A stretch of DNA of 64,000 nt from Gnetum montanum (lineage: Eukaryota; Streptophyta; Gnetopsida; Gnetales; Gnetaceae): positions 71,032-135,031 of the forward strand of contig MNCI01034793.1 in the NCBI GenBank assembly GCA_015680685.1, in the 5' to 3' direction. The notes beneath the pieces are model-generated. The model did not search any database. It was not told the DNA's origin and worked only from the letters and a program-made list of their open reading frames with translations. Both the position numbers and the translations under genes were made by a program. Below are positions 44,576 to 56,645 of the stretch, piece by piece (position 1 is the stretch's first letter; each line of letters opens with the position of its first letter).

Positions 44576-45419
44576 TGATGAGCAACGAGGTACCCCTACA
44601 TCTAACCATATGAATCACAAGCATTCACATGCAATCCATTCAGACTCTTCATACCTTAAGTTTTTAAGTATACTAGTTCTAAGACATGAAATCTAATCAG
44701 AATGATCATTGTCTTCTTAGTTCCACTCGTGAGGCACAAGTATATGGTTAAGTGCAACTAAGGTATATGATTTTTATCATTTTGTATTTTATACGTTTAA
44801 TCACTTAGAAAAATAATGAAAGGTAGAGGAATTTAATATCTAATTAATCTGCTACCTACGTAGCCTAACACAAGTAGCTGTTTCCACTCTCCAGACACAT
44901 CTTAAACTCATCTAGCACTACTGGGTTACCAAATGTTAAGTATCACTAGGTTACCAAGTGCTACATGTATACTCAAAGTGGTCATTCTTATCTTCATTAA
45001 CAATTGGAAATTAATTGCTTAACTAAAGTGCATTAAAGTAAAGTGCATGAATATTAAATGCATCAAGGAAACATTAATCTATTCTCAGTCTTGCAAGGAT
45101 GATCAAAAGGGCTCATCTTTATTTTTGCCATATTGTTGTGCTCAAGTACATCAGTGTTCGAACAAAGATCCGTACAAACTCAAACTCTTGTTGCGGCACT
45201 TAGAAATATTCTAACTTTGGAGAAAGTAAATTGCAAGAGCTTTGCTATGCTATGACAAAAACTATATGAAAATTGTGAGCCCAAGTGTTATATTTATAGG
45301 TTGGAATATACCTTGCAATATCGGATGTTTGACATCTTGGGGTCAGACACTAGGCATCTGATATTGAGGCTCTAATATTGGATATCGAATATTAGAGTAG
45401 ATCAAAACATGATTTATCA
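44576..45419 (-). repeat. Element 5 3' LTR
   Basis: 844 bp. On the minus strand it starts TGATAAATC (45419) and ends ...CTCGTTGCTCATCA (44576). U3 has GATATTGG/CCAATATC-type motifs instead of GAGGCCTC palindromes. TATA box TATTTATA on plus at 45291-45298 (TATAAATA on minus). The polypurine end TACCCCC lies at 45420-45426. Confidence 0.9.
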
Positions 45420-45426
45420 TACCCCC

Positions 45427-47340
45427 ATGACTACGTGAAAACTCATCCTTGAGTGAAGAAAAGAAGGAACAAGTTCCGTAAAAAATATTGGATAGGTATA
45501 GGATTATTGATTGACATTCAAACTAGCTCAGATGGAATAGACAGATTCTAAGTGCCTAAATATATGGATTTACAATCTTTTACAAAATTGGATGTTCATG
45601 ACAATAGAATTGAACACCCAAGACAAAATTGATATCCAACTACTCTTGGTAGTTGAAGACTGAGGGGAACGATCCTTGTCACATGATGTTGCTGCTTCTT
45701 CCTTAGTGAAGATAATCTTGCTTCTAGTCGACACTTCCTATTGTAATCACAATAAAATTGCAGATTAGTGTATAATGTGTAACATATAGCTTTTTAAGTA
45801 CTTTATCTCATTAATGGTTACACTTGGCTAGGTTGTGATTATGGTGGATTGAGTCCTTTAGTAGTGTTAGCAGAAAGACTGATAAATAGGATAAAATGAA
45901 TAAGCAGAACATTAATAATTTGAAATGTCCAAATGTAATGAAATGCTTAAATAGGGTTTAATAATTCATAACAGTAACAATAAAATATTTCACTTAAAAA
46001 CATTGTGAAGATGCACACAATTGGATATCATTAATGAGGTAAATAAAATGATTTGATTGTAAGGATATCTAAGTGTAAATAACTTAATTAACCCAACCAA
46101 AAGATATGTAAGTAGGTCCTCCCAAAGTAGGCAAAAGCCTTTTATTGCCCTCAAATAACTTCAAACTGAGAAGTTTGTGGACTCCATGGATGATTAATGG
46201 TTACAGAATGTTAAATACAAAAGCATGGAAGAAACTACCTAAAAATTTCAACACATCAAACCAATACATCAAATAATAAAATGAAACCGATAGTGAGGTG
46301 AGACATGAAAAGTATATATGGATGAGAGAGAGTAGAATGGAGTTCCTAATTAAGGTCACATGAAGGACCTTGTGAATTTTTTGGTTAAATGACTTGATAA
46401 AATCCATCTTTAGTCCAGACCAAAACCAACCACATTCAATGACTCTACATTACCATTCTAAGATCAATCCACCCCCTTAAGACACATGAGTGCTTTCATA
46501 GAACAATCACCATTCCATATAAGAGTAAAAAAGAGAAGTAGGAGGTGAGGAAGGGCCTTAGTTAGAGGGAACCTTCAAGAATATGTAACATGTCTTTCTA
46601 GTCCCATAACCAGTGCTTGTAGCCTGTTTATTTTTTCTAGGGGATGTGCTTTGAATTCCCATTATTTTTTTGTTATTTTTTTTTAAAATGGAAACCACAC
46701 TATGCAAAGACTTATTCAACTTCCTATTATTGGTCAACACAAAATGGTAAGAAATCCAAGAAAACACACATGCACCCAAGTAAAATGGAACAAAGAGTAC
46801 CAAATCTCCTTGAAGTCACACCCTATTCAAACCTTTGAATCCTTTCCAATTTTGGAAACTACCAAGGCCATAACTGCATTAAAGTTTTATTAATAAAAAA
46901 GGGACTACACATTTCCAGAACAAGAAAAACCATGGAGTTTGTGGATGGGTGGATGTTGTGGACTCACTGCCTATTGCATGAAAGAGAAACCATGTTAAAG
47001 TTATGAGTAACAAAATCCAAAGCTAGAATGCAGACACCAATAATCAAATAACTGGAGAGCACATAGCTATATCAATTAAATCACACTGTACCCAGTTGGC
47101 AATAAGACACTTATTATTAAAACATGATAAGAAAATCACATCTAGAATAAAATAAAATATAAAAGAAAGTGTAAAATATTCAAGAAATAGCAAATGTACT
47201 AATAATGATGTAAAACAAAAATTAGAAAAGATTAATAACATGAAAACAAGAAGATGTAAAATAAATAATGTTCAAAATAAAAAGTTGTAAAAGTAACAAG
47301 GTGTAAAATAGAAGAATGAAAAACTGAGGGGCTACTTATA
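45427..47340 (-). other. Post-integrase region of element 5
   Basis: 46400-47000 is the reverse complement of the family spacer (compare 39060-39480), and about 45770-45870 matches the sequence just before the extra ORF (40620-40740). The ORF body itself is not present. 45427-45770 is unlike elements 1 and 3 and shows no coding motif. Confidence 0.65.
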
Positions 47341-47342
47341 TA

Positions 47343-48720
47343 GTTAGCAAGGCTAGCCATCTCTCCCATGACTAAGTTGGAAGAAGAAGATCCAAAATAT
47401 TGAGCATAGTTGTCCATTTGATGAGGCGTTTGTTGCACTAGCTTGCCTAGGTTCATGGAAAGGCTTGACTTGTTGCATGTTGAGTAGTTGCCTCTTGTCT
47501 AGGCTCTCAAGTTTGTAGATCATCATGAACACAAAAGAAAAAGTTTCGTAAATGATGTAAGGTCCTTTCCACAATGTTTGAAACTTAGTTCATTGAGGTA
47601 CATGTGTGGGGTTCTGGTAGAGAACCTTATCTCCTAGTTGAATTTGACTTTTCTAATTTTAAGGAAATGACATTTTTTCTTGAATGCCTTGTGCAACTCA
47701 TTACATGATAGGGCCACCAATTGGTTTTCATCTAAAAATTTGAGAGTCATTAATGTTTCTTTTTATGTTAGACTTAGTCAAGGTCAAGGTCACAAGCCAT
47801 TGAAAGTGTATGAAGCTCAGACTAAATAGGAACTATTGGTAATTTTCCATACACCAACTCATAGGGAGAATAGCCTATAGGAAGTTTTCATGTTAAGCGG
47901 TAGGCCTAGAGGGCATCATTGAGCTTCATGCTCCAATATTTTCTATATTTTCTGATACTTCTTGTTAGTATCTTTGTAACTTCCCTATTGGTAACCTCAG
48001 CTTAACCATTGACATGGGGGTGGTAGGGTGTTGTGAGTTTATGTTCAAGCCCCAAGAATTGCATAAGTTTTCGAAAGGTAGTGCTTGTAAAGTGAGTTCA
48101 ATTATTAGAAATTAATGCACATGGAATACCAAACTTGTTTACAACATTTTTTTGTACAAGCCAAATAATAGTAGATGATATACAGTTGGTGATGTCTCCT
48201 AATTCTGCTCATTTTGTAAAATAGTTAATAGCAACTATGATGTACACCTTTCCATTTGACATGGATTTGATAGGACCTATGAAATCAATGTCCCAGATGT
48301 CAAATGGTTCTAATGGTTGAATTCATTATTGAGGTCCCTCCCTTTGAGTAGTCATTTGATCATTTCGTTTGCATTATTAACAAGAGTAGACATATTGGTG
48401 ATCAGCCCTGATGATTGTTGGCCAATAGTACCCTACCATTATGATTTTAATGGTCGTGTGTCTCTTAGAATAGTGGCCCCCACAAGAACCCTCATGAGCA
48501 TCCTAGAGAACATGTAGTTGATGAGTATTAGGAACACACCATTGAACTAGGCCATTGATGCACATCTTGTAGAGGTGTCCATTGATCTCAATGAAGCATT
48601 TCACATGGTGAAGAAACTATTGTTTCTTCTAGTGGTCTAACCCTTGCGGAATCTCTTAAGTAAGAATATAAGTGAGAATTTCATCATACCATTTAGGTTC
48701 ATTAGGAAATTATTTAGTTA
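47343..48720 (-). pseudogene. Element 5 integrase pseudogene
   Basis: Minus-strand motifs in order: DIDFIGPIKSMSNGKVYIIV (first Asp kept), CALISNN-stop-THFTSTTF (the second catalytic Asp of FDNGTHF is Asn and a stop follows), and VNG-stop-AEVTNREVTK (Glu context kept). The C-terminus reads MWKGPYIIYETFSFVFMMI and NMQQVKPFHEPRQ (47353-47574). Clearly inactive. Confidence 0.82.
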
Positions 48721-50060
48721 TAACCCCAACAAAGAGGAGTTCATCAGGAAATAGATCAGATAATAAGCTTTCATTCTCTTTGTTGTCCCATCGCAATTGA
48801 GACAAGTGATCAGTGACCACATTCTCAATACCCTTTTGATCTACCATTGTAAGATAAAATTCCTATAAGATAATCAGCCACTGTATGACATAGGGGCTCA
48901 CCATTGTCTTATTCATTAGGAAGTGGATGGCATTGTGGTCTGTGTGCACAAACACTTTGTATCCAAGCACATAGTGCCTAAACTTCTTGAGACCAAACAC
49001 CACTACCATCAATTCTTTTTCTATGGTGGTGTAGTTCAGTTACACATCCATAATGCTTTAGCTAGTTCAATTAATGTAATATGGATGTTTCTTGTCATCC
49101 ATCTACATAAGCATAGCTCCCAAGGCATAATTTGATGCATCTGTCATGACATGAAATGGTCTGGACTAGTTGGGTGCTTATAAAATTAGAGTATCTACAA
49201 GTTTCTCTTTCAATTGTTGAAATTCTTTTTCACATTCCACAATCCAGACAAATAGAGCATCTTTCTCTATCAATTCTATGAACAATTTTGCAATCTTAGA
49301 AAAATTCTCTATGAATCTCCAATAGTAGCTAGTATGTCCAAGAAATGACCAAACATCTTTGATCATTTTTGGTTGGTAGGTAATTCCTTTGATGATCCTT
49401 TTTTAGGGTCTACCTCAATTCTTGCTTGTGAAATTTGATGTCATAATACAATGTCTTCCTGTACTATTAGATGATTCTTTTGCCAATTGAGCTACAAGTT
49501 GGTTTCAACACATCATTTCAATACTTTCTCACAGTAGTCTAGGGCTTGCTCAAATGTAGCTCCATAGGTGGAGAAGTCTACATAAAGACTTCCATACTTC
49601 TATCAATTTGCTATTGAAAAATGCTTAGGACTAGGCATTGGAATGTAGTAGGGGTAGTACACAAATCAAATGGCATCTTGCAATATGAAAAATTTCCCCA
49701 GGGACTCATGAATGTTGTCTTGGCCTAGTCCTTTGGTGAGATTTGAATTTGGTTATAGCTACTATAACCATCGAGAAAACTATAGCAGCAATGCCCAAAT
49801 ATTGTATCTAACACTTGATCAATGAATGGCAATGGAAAATGGTCCTTGAATATTTCCATATTTAGTAGCCAAAAATTGATGCAAAGCCACCACTTGGCAT
49901 CTTTCTTTGTCACAATCATGAGTGGACTAACCCACTCACTATTTGCAATGGGATAAATGAACCCCACCTTGAGCAATTATTTGGTTTTCTCTTTGATGAT
50001 CTGCTTCAGTTTGGGATTCAATCATCTTTGTGGCTACCTCTTTGGCTTAGTGGCTAAGTC
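48721..50060 (-). pseudogene. Element 5 reverse transcriptase and RNase H pseudogene
   Basis: From high to low coordinate: KVGFIYPIANSEWVSPLMIV, WWLCINFWLLNMEIFKDHFP, FIDQVLDTIFGHCCYSFLDG and YSSYNQIQI, with the first palm Asp kept. The palm MDDF box is destroyed near 49580. MIKDVWSFLGHTSYYWRFIE and NFSKIAKLFIELIEKDALF follow. RNase H: LNYTTIEKELMVVVFGLKKF and VFVHTDHNAIHFLMNKTMV, keeping the TDH Asp lost in element 3. Stops and frameshifts throughout. Confidence 0.83.
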
Positions 50061-50559
50061 GATGTAGATACAATGCTAGCATATCCAAGGATCAATCCCT
50101 ATAAGTTCAAGATATGACCAATCAAAGGCTACTGATCATTTTTCAACCACTTTTAATAGTAGCTTTTTTTGTTATGGAGCAAGATTTGCATTGATTATGA
50201 TTGGCCTCCCATGTTTTAAGAACACATATTTCATGTCAGCTAGTAGATTTTTTAGTTCAAGCGACTCATGTTCAAATTTATAGGAATTTCCAACTCTTCA
50301 TAGTAGGTATCATCATCTACATTGTTAGAGAGTTGGTGATGAACTTATTCTAGTTATCCATGCCTATGACATATGTGCATGTCAAGCTCTCAATTGGTTC
50401 CATGCAAAGTGTGCTACTTTCAAGATCAATAGACAGCCATCGGGTGCCCTTTTGTTTTATAGCTACTGCGTACAAACACCTTTGAATATCTACTTCTAGT
50501 GCACACTATTTGCATGCAAACATGGATGCTCATTTAACAAACCAAAGTTTTTGCATACA

Positions 50560-50950
50560 ATTGCACCATGTATCACTGTATGTGATGCATGGGACTCATT
50601 TCTTCTCAACCTTCCTAAATGAATTTCCTTTAGATATTTTTAGTGAAAATTCTTAAATGCCCATTCTTACATCAATGATTCTAAGCCATGCCCTTTCCAT
50701 GATGATTGGTCATATCTTGATCACTAGGAAATCAATAGGATAGAACCACCCACAAACAATGGTTGCAATATCTTCTACTAGTCCCAATCAAATAGTGATG
50801 GAATAGTCTACCAATTCTAATATGATATTTCTCTTCTTGAGAGGATGTAGGTTTCATGTTGTATACATTGCATGAGAAATCAAGTTGACACTAGAACCTC
50901 AATCAAGAAGAGATTTGCATGATTTGTTCCTAGCAATCTACAAATAAATC
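50560..50950 (-). pseudogene. Element 5 protease pseudogene
   Basis: The minus strand reads CKSLLD-stop-GSSVNLISHAMY at about 50870-50930: a stop sits inside the catalytic D-S-G triplet. ERAWLRI-type sequence follows near 50680, matching the GRAWLSM strand of element 1. 50060-50560 joins protease to RT and shows the same polar connector as element 1. Confidence 0.65.
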
Positions 50951-51150
50951 AGAGAACTTCCAGGATCAACTAATTTCTTAGGAAGGTTGCTAGTCCAAAT
51001 CCAATCAAATACAACATGAGTAAGCATGAAAGCATAGATTTGGGGTGGGATTTTCTTTGAAGGGTACTTGAAGGAATTAGGTACTAAGGGAGATGAAGAA
51101 ACAAGGTTGCCAATTGTAGGTGTATGCGAGGGCTTAGGTGGATTGTGGGA

Positions 51151-53500
51151 TCAAAAGAAAGGTCTTTTCTTTGATTGAGTGTCTAAACCACTTAGTTGAA
51201 AAACTAGTTGTAGATTAATGGCCCTAGTAGCATTGTGTTGTAGTAGTTGAGATGGTAGTTCACCCTGCATAAATGGAGCAGGTGGTAGTTGTGTTGAGCA
51301 TAGATGAATATGTGTAAGAATAAGAGGAGGATAAGGGTAAAAGGTGGCATCCCTTATTACATGTGGAGAATGAGTTTGATAAGAATCAAGAGGGTAGTAA
51401 TAAGGTTGAAAAGTGAAAACATGAATGGAAGAGTCACGTGGAGGCAAGGGTTGCTAAATGTAATACCCATATAGATCAAGTTGTCTATAAGGGTATTACA
51501 GCCTTGGTGGTGCCAGTGTCCATTACTTTGGTTGTTGCCATTGTTGATACTGCTCATATCATTGTTGTTTAGTTTCACTTGGATAATATTGTTGTGGCTA
51601 GTGGAACTACCTAAAATTACCTTAAGGATAAGGTAATCTTCTAGGTGTTTACCTTTGTGCTAGTCATGGATTCAAAGCATACATTCTAGACTCTTTTAAG
51701 TGCAACACTATGGGGTAACATCCCTTAGGATGTGCATAATGGCAAATGTCACATCCACAATCATCATTTTATTTACTTCCTACAACTTCCTCTATTGCAA
51801 TAATCTTGTCCTTACCTCTTTGATAGGCATGTTCAACTTCCTTGCATCTCTTACACACACAATCACTACCTTGTTCTTTGGACTCTTGAACAATTTGTAG
51901 GCAACTTGAAATTTGCTATCCATGGAGTCCCATAACTAATCAACCTTGGCTATAATTTTAGATTGAAATTTTTGGAGCAACAAGGTTTGCTAATTAACCA
52001 CCTCATCAAGTACTAATTTTTCCTCACTATCACAGAATCGAACCTCCCTCTTCCAAATGGAAAGGTTGCAATTGTAATCCTTTGCAATTTCTTGCTTCCT
52101 CAACTCTCCTTCTTCTTTAGCTACATACTTAATCAATCTTTCAATTTGAAGGATGCTTAATTTTGCTAATCACTCTTAGGCATAGATGCCAAGGGTTCTC
52201 CTTATTTCTGATCAAAGCCAATCTACAATGTGGCAAAGTTGGTCTAGCTGAGAATAACCATGGCTGGGACATCTGTGTAATAAGGAATAGTATCGATTAA
52301 TGATGGCATCCAAGGGTTCATGTATCCCTAGTTTCCATTCTTGGATCTACCTCCTCAAGTTGGACACTCAAGAATATGTCTGATATTTGTCATTGAATAA
52401 TTTGAGCATTGTACTCCATCATTTGAAAGATTCCAGTTCTAAGGACCAGTACCAATTTTGTACTTCTTTAATGAGTGTCCTTGGAAATAACTTAAGTTTT
52501 TTCCTCTCATTTTCTATATTTTGCAAGGTACATGCATCTTGAAAAGCTTGTAGATGGTTCTATGGATCTGAGTTGTATCCCCCTTCGAATCTAGAAATAT
52601 TTTTCATGTCCAGCCTCTTGATTTGACTATCTTTTATGTGCCTTGTGGAGATTCTCACTACCTCTACAATGTTCTCGTGCCTACAATGCCCCTTGCTACC
52701 CCTTCATTCATGGTGATGGATCTCTCTTGAATGCTTACACCCTTGGTCTTGGCTTGCCTAATGATTCGTTTAATCATTTCAGTCCCATCGATCACCTCCA
52801 TCATGGTTGCACCCCCTACAATTGTAATTAGAGCCAAAAGAAGATGATGATGATGACAAGGGTGAAGAGGAAGGAAGACTAGCATCACCATGATACCTAC
52901 TACCCCCTCTTCTATGATTGCAACCATGATCATGATCCTGTTTTTTGTTTACATCCCTACCTTGACTCTCCTCCTTGGATCCTCCTTTATCATCAGATCA
53001 ATTCTTGCTAGAACCAAGATTGTGGAACATGGATTGTAGGTTCTAGTTTTGACCTCCTTCACTAAATTTAAAGAGAGGAATTTCACTAAATGAAAAACCC
53101 CTAGAGAAGGGTTCTCCACCATCTTTTTGGTATAGCAAGAATGGGGAATCATCAAGCTCTTTCTCCTTCATAGATTCGTAGCATTGTTCTAGTTGGCGAT
53201 CCCTGAGACGATGTGCCTCAATGGGATGATAATCCCTGGCATCACTATCCTACATAACCTACTCAGCATGAGGTCCTTGAAGACACAATCGAATAAGCAT
53301 TTGTTAGAGCATTGTAGGAACAGATCAATCCAGTAGCAACATAATATTTCCCTCCATGTCACACCACCATAGTTGTTCATCTTGGTGTAGGATGAAGGTG
53401 AAATTGGATACATACTCATCAGGATGATCATATACCACTCAATATTGTTGGGGCACCTGTTGATGTACTCTGTTAAACTTGGGTGTAGAATCACTCCTAT
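51151..53500 (-). pseudogene. Element 5 gag pseudogene
   Basis: From 53500 downward: SSSHRSDSTPKFNRV (start codon not found), NFTFILHQDEQL, a Gly/Ser/His-rich segment (about 52860-52960), then the capsid-like domain KNISRFEGGYNSDP, FPRTLIKEVQNWYWSLELES and TMLKLFNDKYQTYS (about 52330-52560), HEPLDAIINRYYSLL, and a Lys-rich tail. A Tyr/Pro/His-rich linker ends it (51151-51578). Compared with element 1, the FILHQDEQ segment has a Gln where element 1 has a stop, which shows how the stop arose. Confidence 0.75.
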
Positions 53501-53655
53501 GAGAAGAAGATATCTTGTGTTAGAAAATAAAAATACAATGTGCTCTTTAACTTTGTTGTAGCTATTTTAAAGTATGATATCACTCTAAGGTTCATTCCAA
53601 TGATTTTGAATATTTTGTTCACTAGTCCTAGATAGCACATGTAACAACTAAAAGG

Positions 53656-53673
53656 TCCTAGGCAATAGTGCCA
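53656..53673 (-). promoter_or_regulatory. Primer-binding site of element 5 (tRNA-Asp-like)
   Basis: The minus strand reads TGGCACTATTGCCTAGGA one base after the LTR end, a decayed TGGCGCCGTTGCCGGGGA. Confidence 0.65.
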
Positions 53674-53674
53674 A

Positions 53675-54522
53675 TGATGAATGATAAGGTATCTCTATGC
53701 CCAACCATACGAATCACAAGTGTTCACACACAATTTGGTTGAACTTCACAAATCTTAAGTTCTTAAGTACACTAGCTCTAAGACATGAAATCTAATCGAC
53801 ACGATCATTATCTTATCAGTTCCACTCATGAGGTACAAGTATATGGTTAAGTGCAACTAAGGTATATGATTTTTATCATTTTTTTTATAATTTTAATCAC
53901 CTAGAACAAGAATGAAAGATAGAGGAATTTAATATCTAATTAATCTACTGCCTAGCTAGCCTAACAAAAATACCCATTCCCACTCTTTAAACACATCTTG
54001 AACACGTCTAGCATTGTTGGATTACCAAACGTTAAGCATCTATGAGTTACCAAGTGCTACACATATGCTCGAAGTGGTCATGCTTATGTTCATTAACAAC
54101 TAGAAGTTAATTACTTAACTAAAGTGCATTAAAGTAAAGTTTATGAATATTAAATGTATCAAGGAAACATTGATCTATTTTCAGTGCTACAAGGATGATC
54201 AAAAGGGATTGTCTTTATTTCTACCACACTGTTGTGCTTAGGTACATCAGTGTTTGAACAAAGATCCATACACACTTAGACTCATGCTACGGGCACTTAT
54301 AAATATTCTAACTCTATAGAAAACAAAATTGCAAGATCTTTGCTATACTATGACAAAAACTATATGAAAATCATGATCCCAAGTGCTATATGTATAGGCC
54401 AACATATACCCCACAATATCGGATATTTGACATCACATCTTGGGGTTCAATATCAAGCATCCAATATTGAGGCTCTGATATTGAACATCCAATATCAGAG
54501 TAGATCAAAACACGATTCATCA
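53675..54522 (-). repeat. Element 5 5' LTR
   Basis: 848 bp. On the minus strand it starts TGATGAATCGTG (54522) and ends ...TCATTCATCA (53675). Same GATATTGG-rich U3 as the 3' copy. The TATA box equivalent (near 54388) has decayed. Confidence 0.9.
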
Positions 54523-54527
54523 CCTAA

Positions 54528-54646
54528 TTTACTTTCTAGAGAACTAGTGCATTGAAAAACTACAAAGTCCATGAAATTCGACCAGATTGCATGTGAACGC
54601 TTTGTGATTCTTATGGTTGAGCATAGGGGTACCTTATCACTCATCA
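54528..54646 (+). repeat. Element 3 3' LTR, right part
   Basis: Resumes after the CCTAA duplication with TTTACTTTCTAGAGAACTAG and ends GGGGTACCTTATCACTCATCA-like sequence at 54646, the family LTR end. Confidence 0.85.
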
Positions 54647-55935
54647 AGTAGGAAATTGGCTATTTTATGAAAAGATTAACATTCATTGAAGAGTGAGACC
54701 CTATCAATAAAATCAAGATTATTAAAAGATATTATCTTCATATCTTAACCAATAACTACAAACAAATTATTAAGAACTAAAATAAGTTAAACATGTTTAT
54801 TTTAAATATTTCACATGTAATCACCAATAGATAAACTTCCTCAACATTTTTATTATGAGGAACTAATTGAAAACCATGTGAATCAATAATAAGATTTTGT
54901 GAAATTTGAGAAATATATATTTATTTTTCCTTAGTCATTGAAAATTTTTTTGAAACTACTTTCCTTGAAACCTTCCTTGAAGATACATTCTATTGAATAG
55001 TTGTAAAAGAAAGGGTTAGGCTAATTGTTTAAATGTTAGCAAAAGAATTCATCCTAGGATTTGCAACATCTATAGAAAAAACCTTAGTAGCATCTATAAC
55101 ATTTGCAAAAGAAACCTTAGTAGCATTTATAGTAGCTTATTGCTGATGTTCTTGCATTGCTTTTTTCGTAGCATAAAAAGACATGAATCAAACATATGAT
55201 CCTCTCGATGACAAGATTAACATGACTTTGGAAGATTCTAATAAACAAAATTTTAAACATAATCAATTATGCCATCATGCAAAAGAAATTTTCACTTAAG
55301 TGAATCAAGATCTAGTTTAATCATATATTGAATTTTGCAAAAACCACTAGGTGTAGTGATGGTATCAAATTTTTTTGATTCAACAATGATTTATAAGGCC
55401 CTTAATATTGGTGTTTTTTAATCATTGTCATGCTTTATTAATTATCTAAAAGTGGACTTCCCCTTCTAATCTAGCATCTCCTGAATTTTGAAAGATTTCT
55501 TGTTTTGTTAAATTGCCAAATCTTCCATTAATTTTTAAAAAATTTGAAAGGAATATTACCTCTCATATTGGGAAAATCAAGCATTTTGAAATCTTTGCTA
55601 CAACCAATGATTTTCACAGAATTTAGGATTTGTTATTTGTGATTTTTTGGAATAAACAACTATAGATTCAACCAACCAAACACACACATAAAAATGCAAT
55701 TGCAAGTTGTAAAAAACATAATTAATGATTTATCCCATTAATATAGTGTTCTTATTTATATTTTTGAACTCTAAAAATTCATTTTAACTCTTTTGTATTA
55801 AATCTATATGAATTTGTATGGAACTAAGTAATCTCTCATTATGGTAGTATATACATATAGTAACTACAAAAATATAGAATTAATCTTACATTGTTAAAAT
55901 TGTAGTTTATGATTTTCAATTAGCAACTTTATATA
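54647..55935. other. AT-rich stretch with no recognised feature
   Basis: No gene, RNA or element boundary can be supported. 56111-56645 is likewise featureless. Confidence 0.5.
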
Positions 55936-56110
55936 GGGGCCAACACTTGGAGTGATGGTAAAATGCTTATTTTTCAAGTTTCAAGACCTAGGTTTAAACA
56001 TAAGTATACCCACTCAAAAAAGGTTAGGCTTTTACTCCTCCATCAACCTTTCTAGCCCCCACCTTGGTGGGATGAGCATTTAGCCTCTAGGTGATCATCT
56101 TTTTAAATTA
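55936..56110 (+). mobile_element. SINE-like sequence with tRNA-type promoter boxes
   Basis: GGGGCCAACACTTGGAGTGA and TGGTAAAATGCTT give an A-box-like TGGAGTGATGG. About 35 bases on, GACCTAGGTTTAAACAT is B-box-like. CCCCACCTTGGTGGGATGAG then forms a hairpin (CCCACC/GGTGGG) in the body, and a T-rich end follows. This layout fits a plant tRNA-derived SINE, perhaps of the widespread Au type. No clear target duplication seen. Confidence 0.5.
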
Positions 56111-56645
56111 GTGAGTATATACCCAAGCAATGGTACATTATATATAATGAAATTAAATATTACATGTCAAATTGTCAACAATAGGCTAGCATAATTTCAT
56201 TGGTTTTCAAAATGAACACCTTTAATTTTTGTCAGTATTTTAAAAGAAAAAGTGTTGTAAAATAAGTAAAATAACCATCAAATTCACACACTAAATAGCA
56301 AAATGAACATCAACTTTTTCCATTTGACTCTTTAGTCTTTAAGTTACTTGTCTTTCTTTCCAAGGATAAGGTAATATTAAGAAAATTTTATTTTCATCTA
56401 TAAATTAGATTACAAACATAGTCTTCTTATGTTCGTATACTTATATCAATTCAGGGCAACATGGGTGCAAGAACTTAAAACAAGTTGACCATAGGTATAT
56501 CTAAGGTATATAGCTAATCTAATACTTAAGAAAAATATAAGAATGCCTCAAATGAAACTCAAACTAGCAATCTCTTTCTATAAATCCTTTCCAAACAATA
56601 AGCTAAAAATTTATGCTATCTCTTATTAGCATTTTATAGTAATGT

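Larger units (their letters stand above)
44576..54522 (-). mobile_element. Element 5: full-length minus-strand Ty3/gypsy element without the extra ORF
   Basis: Bounded by LTRs 53675-54522 (5') and 44576-45419 (3') with perfect target duplications CCTAA (44571-44575 and 54523-54527). It contains PBS, gag, protease, RT-RNase H and integrase in normal order, all with stops, then the family spacer. Only the start of the extra-ORF region is represented before the polypurine end; the ORF itself is missing. It inserted, in opposite orientation, into the LTR of its relative element 3. The LTRs differ visibly at many sites, so the insertion is old. Confidence 0.92.
36511..54646 (+). mobile_element. 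Element 3: 5'-truncated family member with extra 3' ORF; 3' LTR split by element 5
   Basis: Begins abruptly just before the RT palm motif (MDDF at 36523) and continues through RNase H, integrase, the family spacer, the palindrome-TATA module, the extra ORF and GGGGGTA into a 3' LTR at 43785. The LTR is broken at 44575 by element 5 and ends CTCATCA at 54646. There is no 5' LTR, gag, protease or first half of RT. It is the sister of element 1 and preserves the pol segment that element 1 lacks. Confidence 0.85.

Noticed and set aside
52643-52933. Overlapping plus and minus open frames
   Set aside because: The plus frame and the minus 89-residue frame are shadows of the Gly/Ser/His-rich gag segment, which reads in another minus frame.
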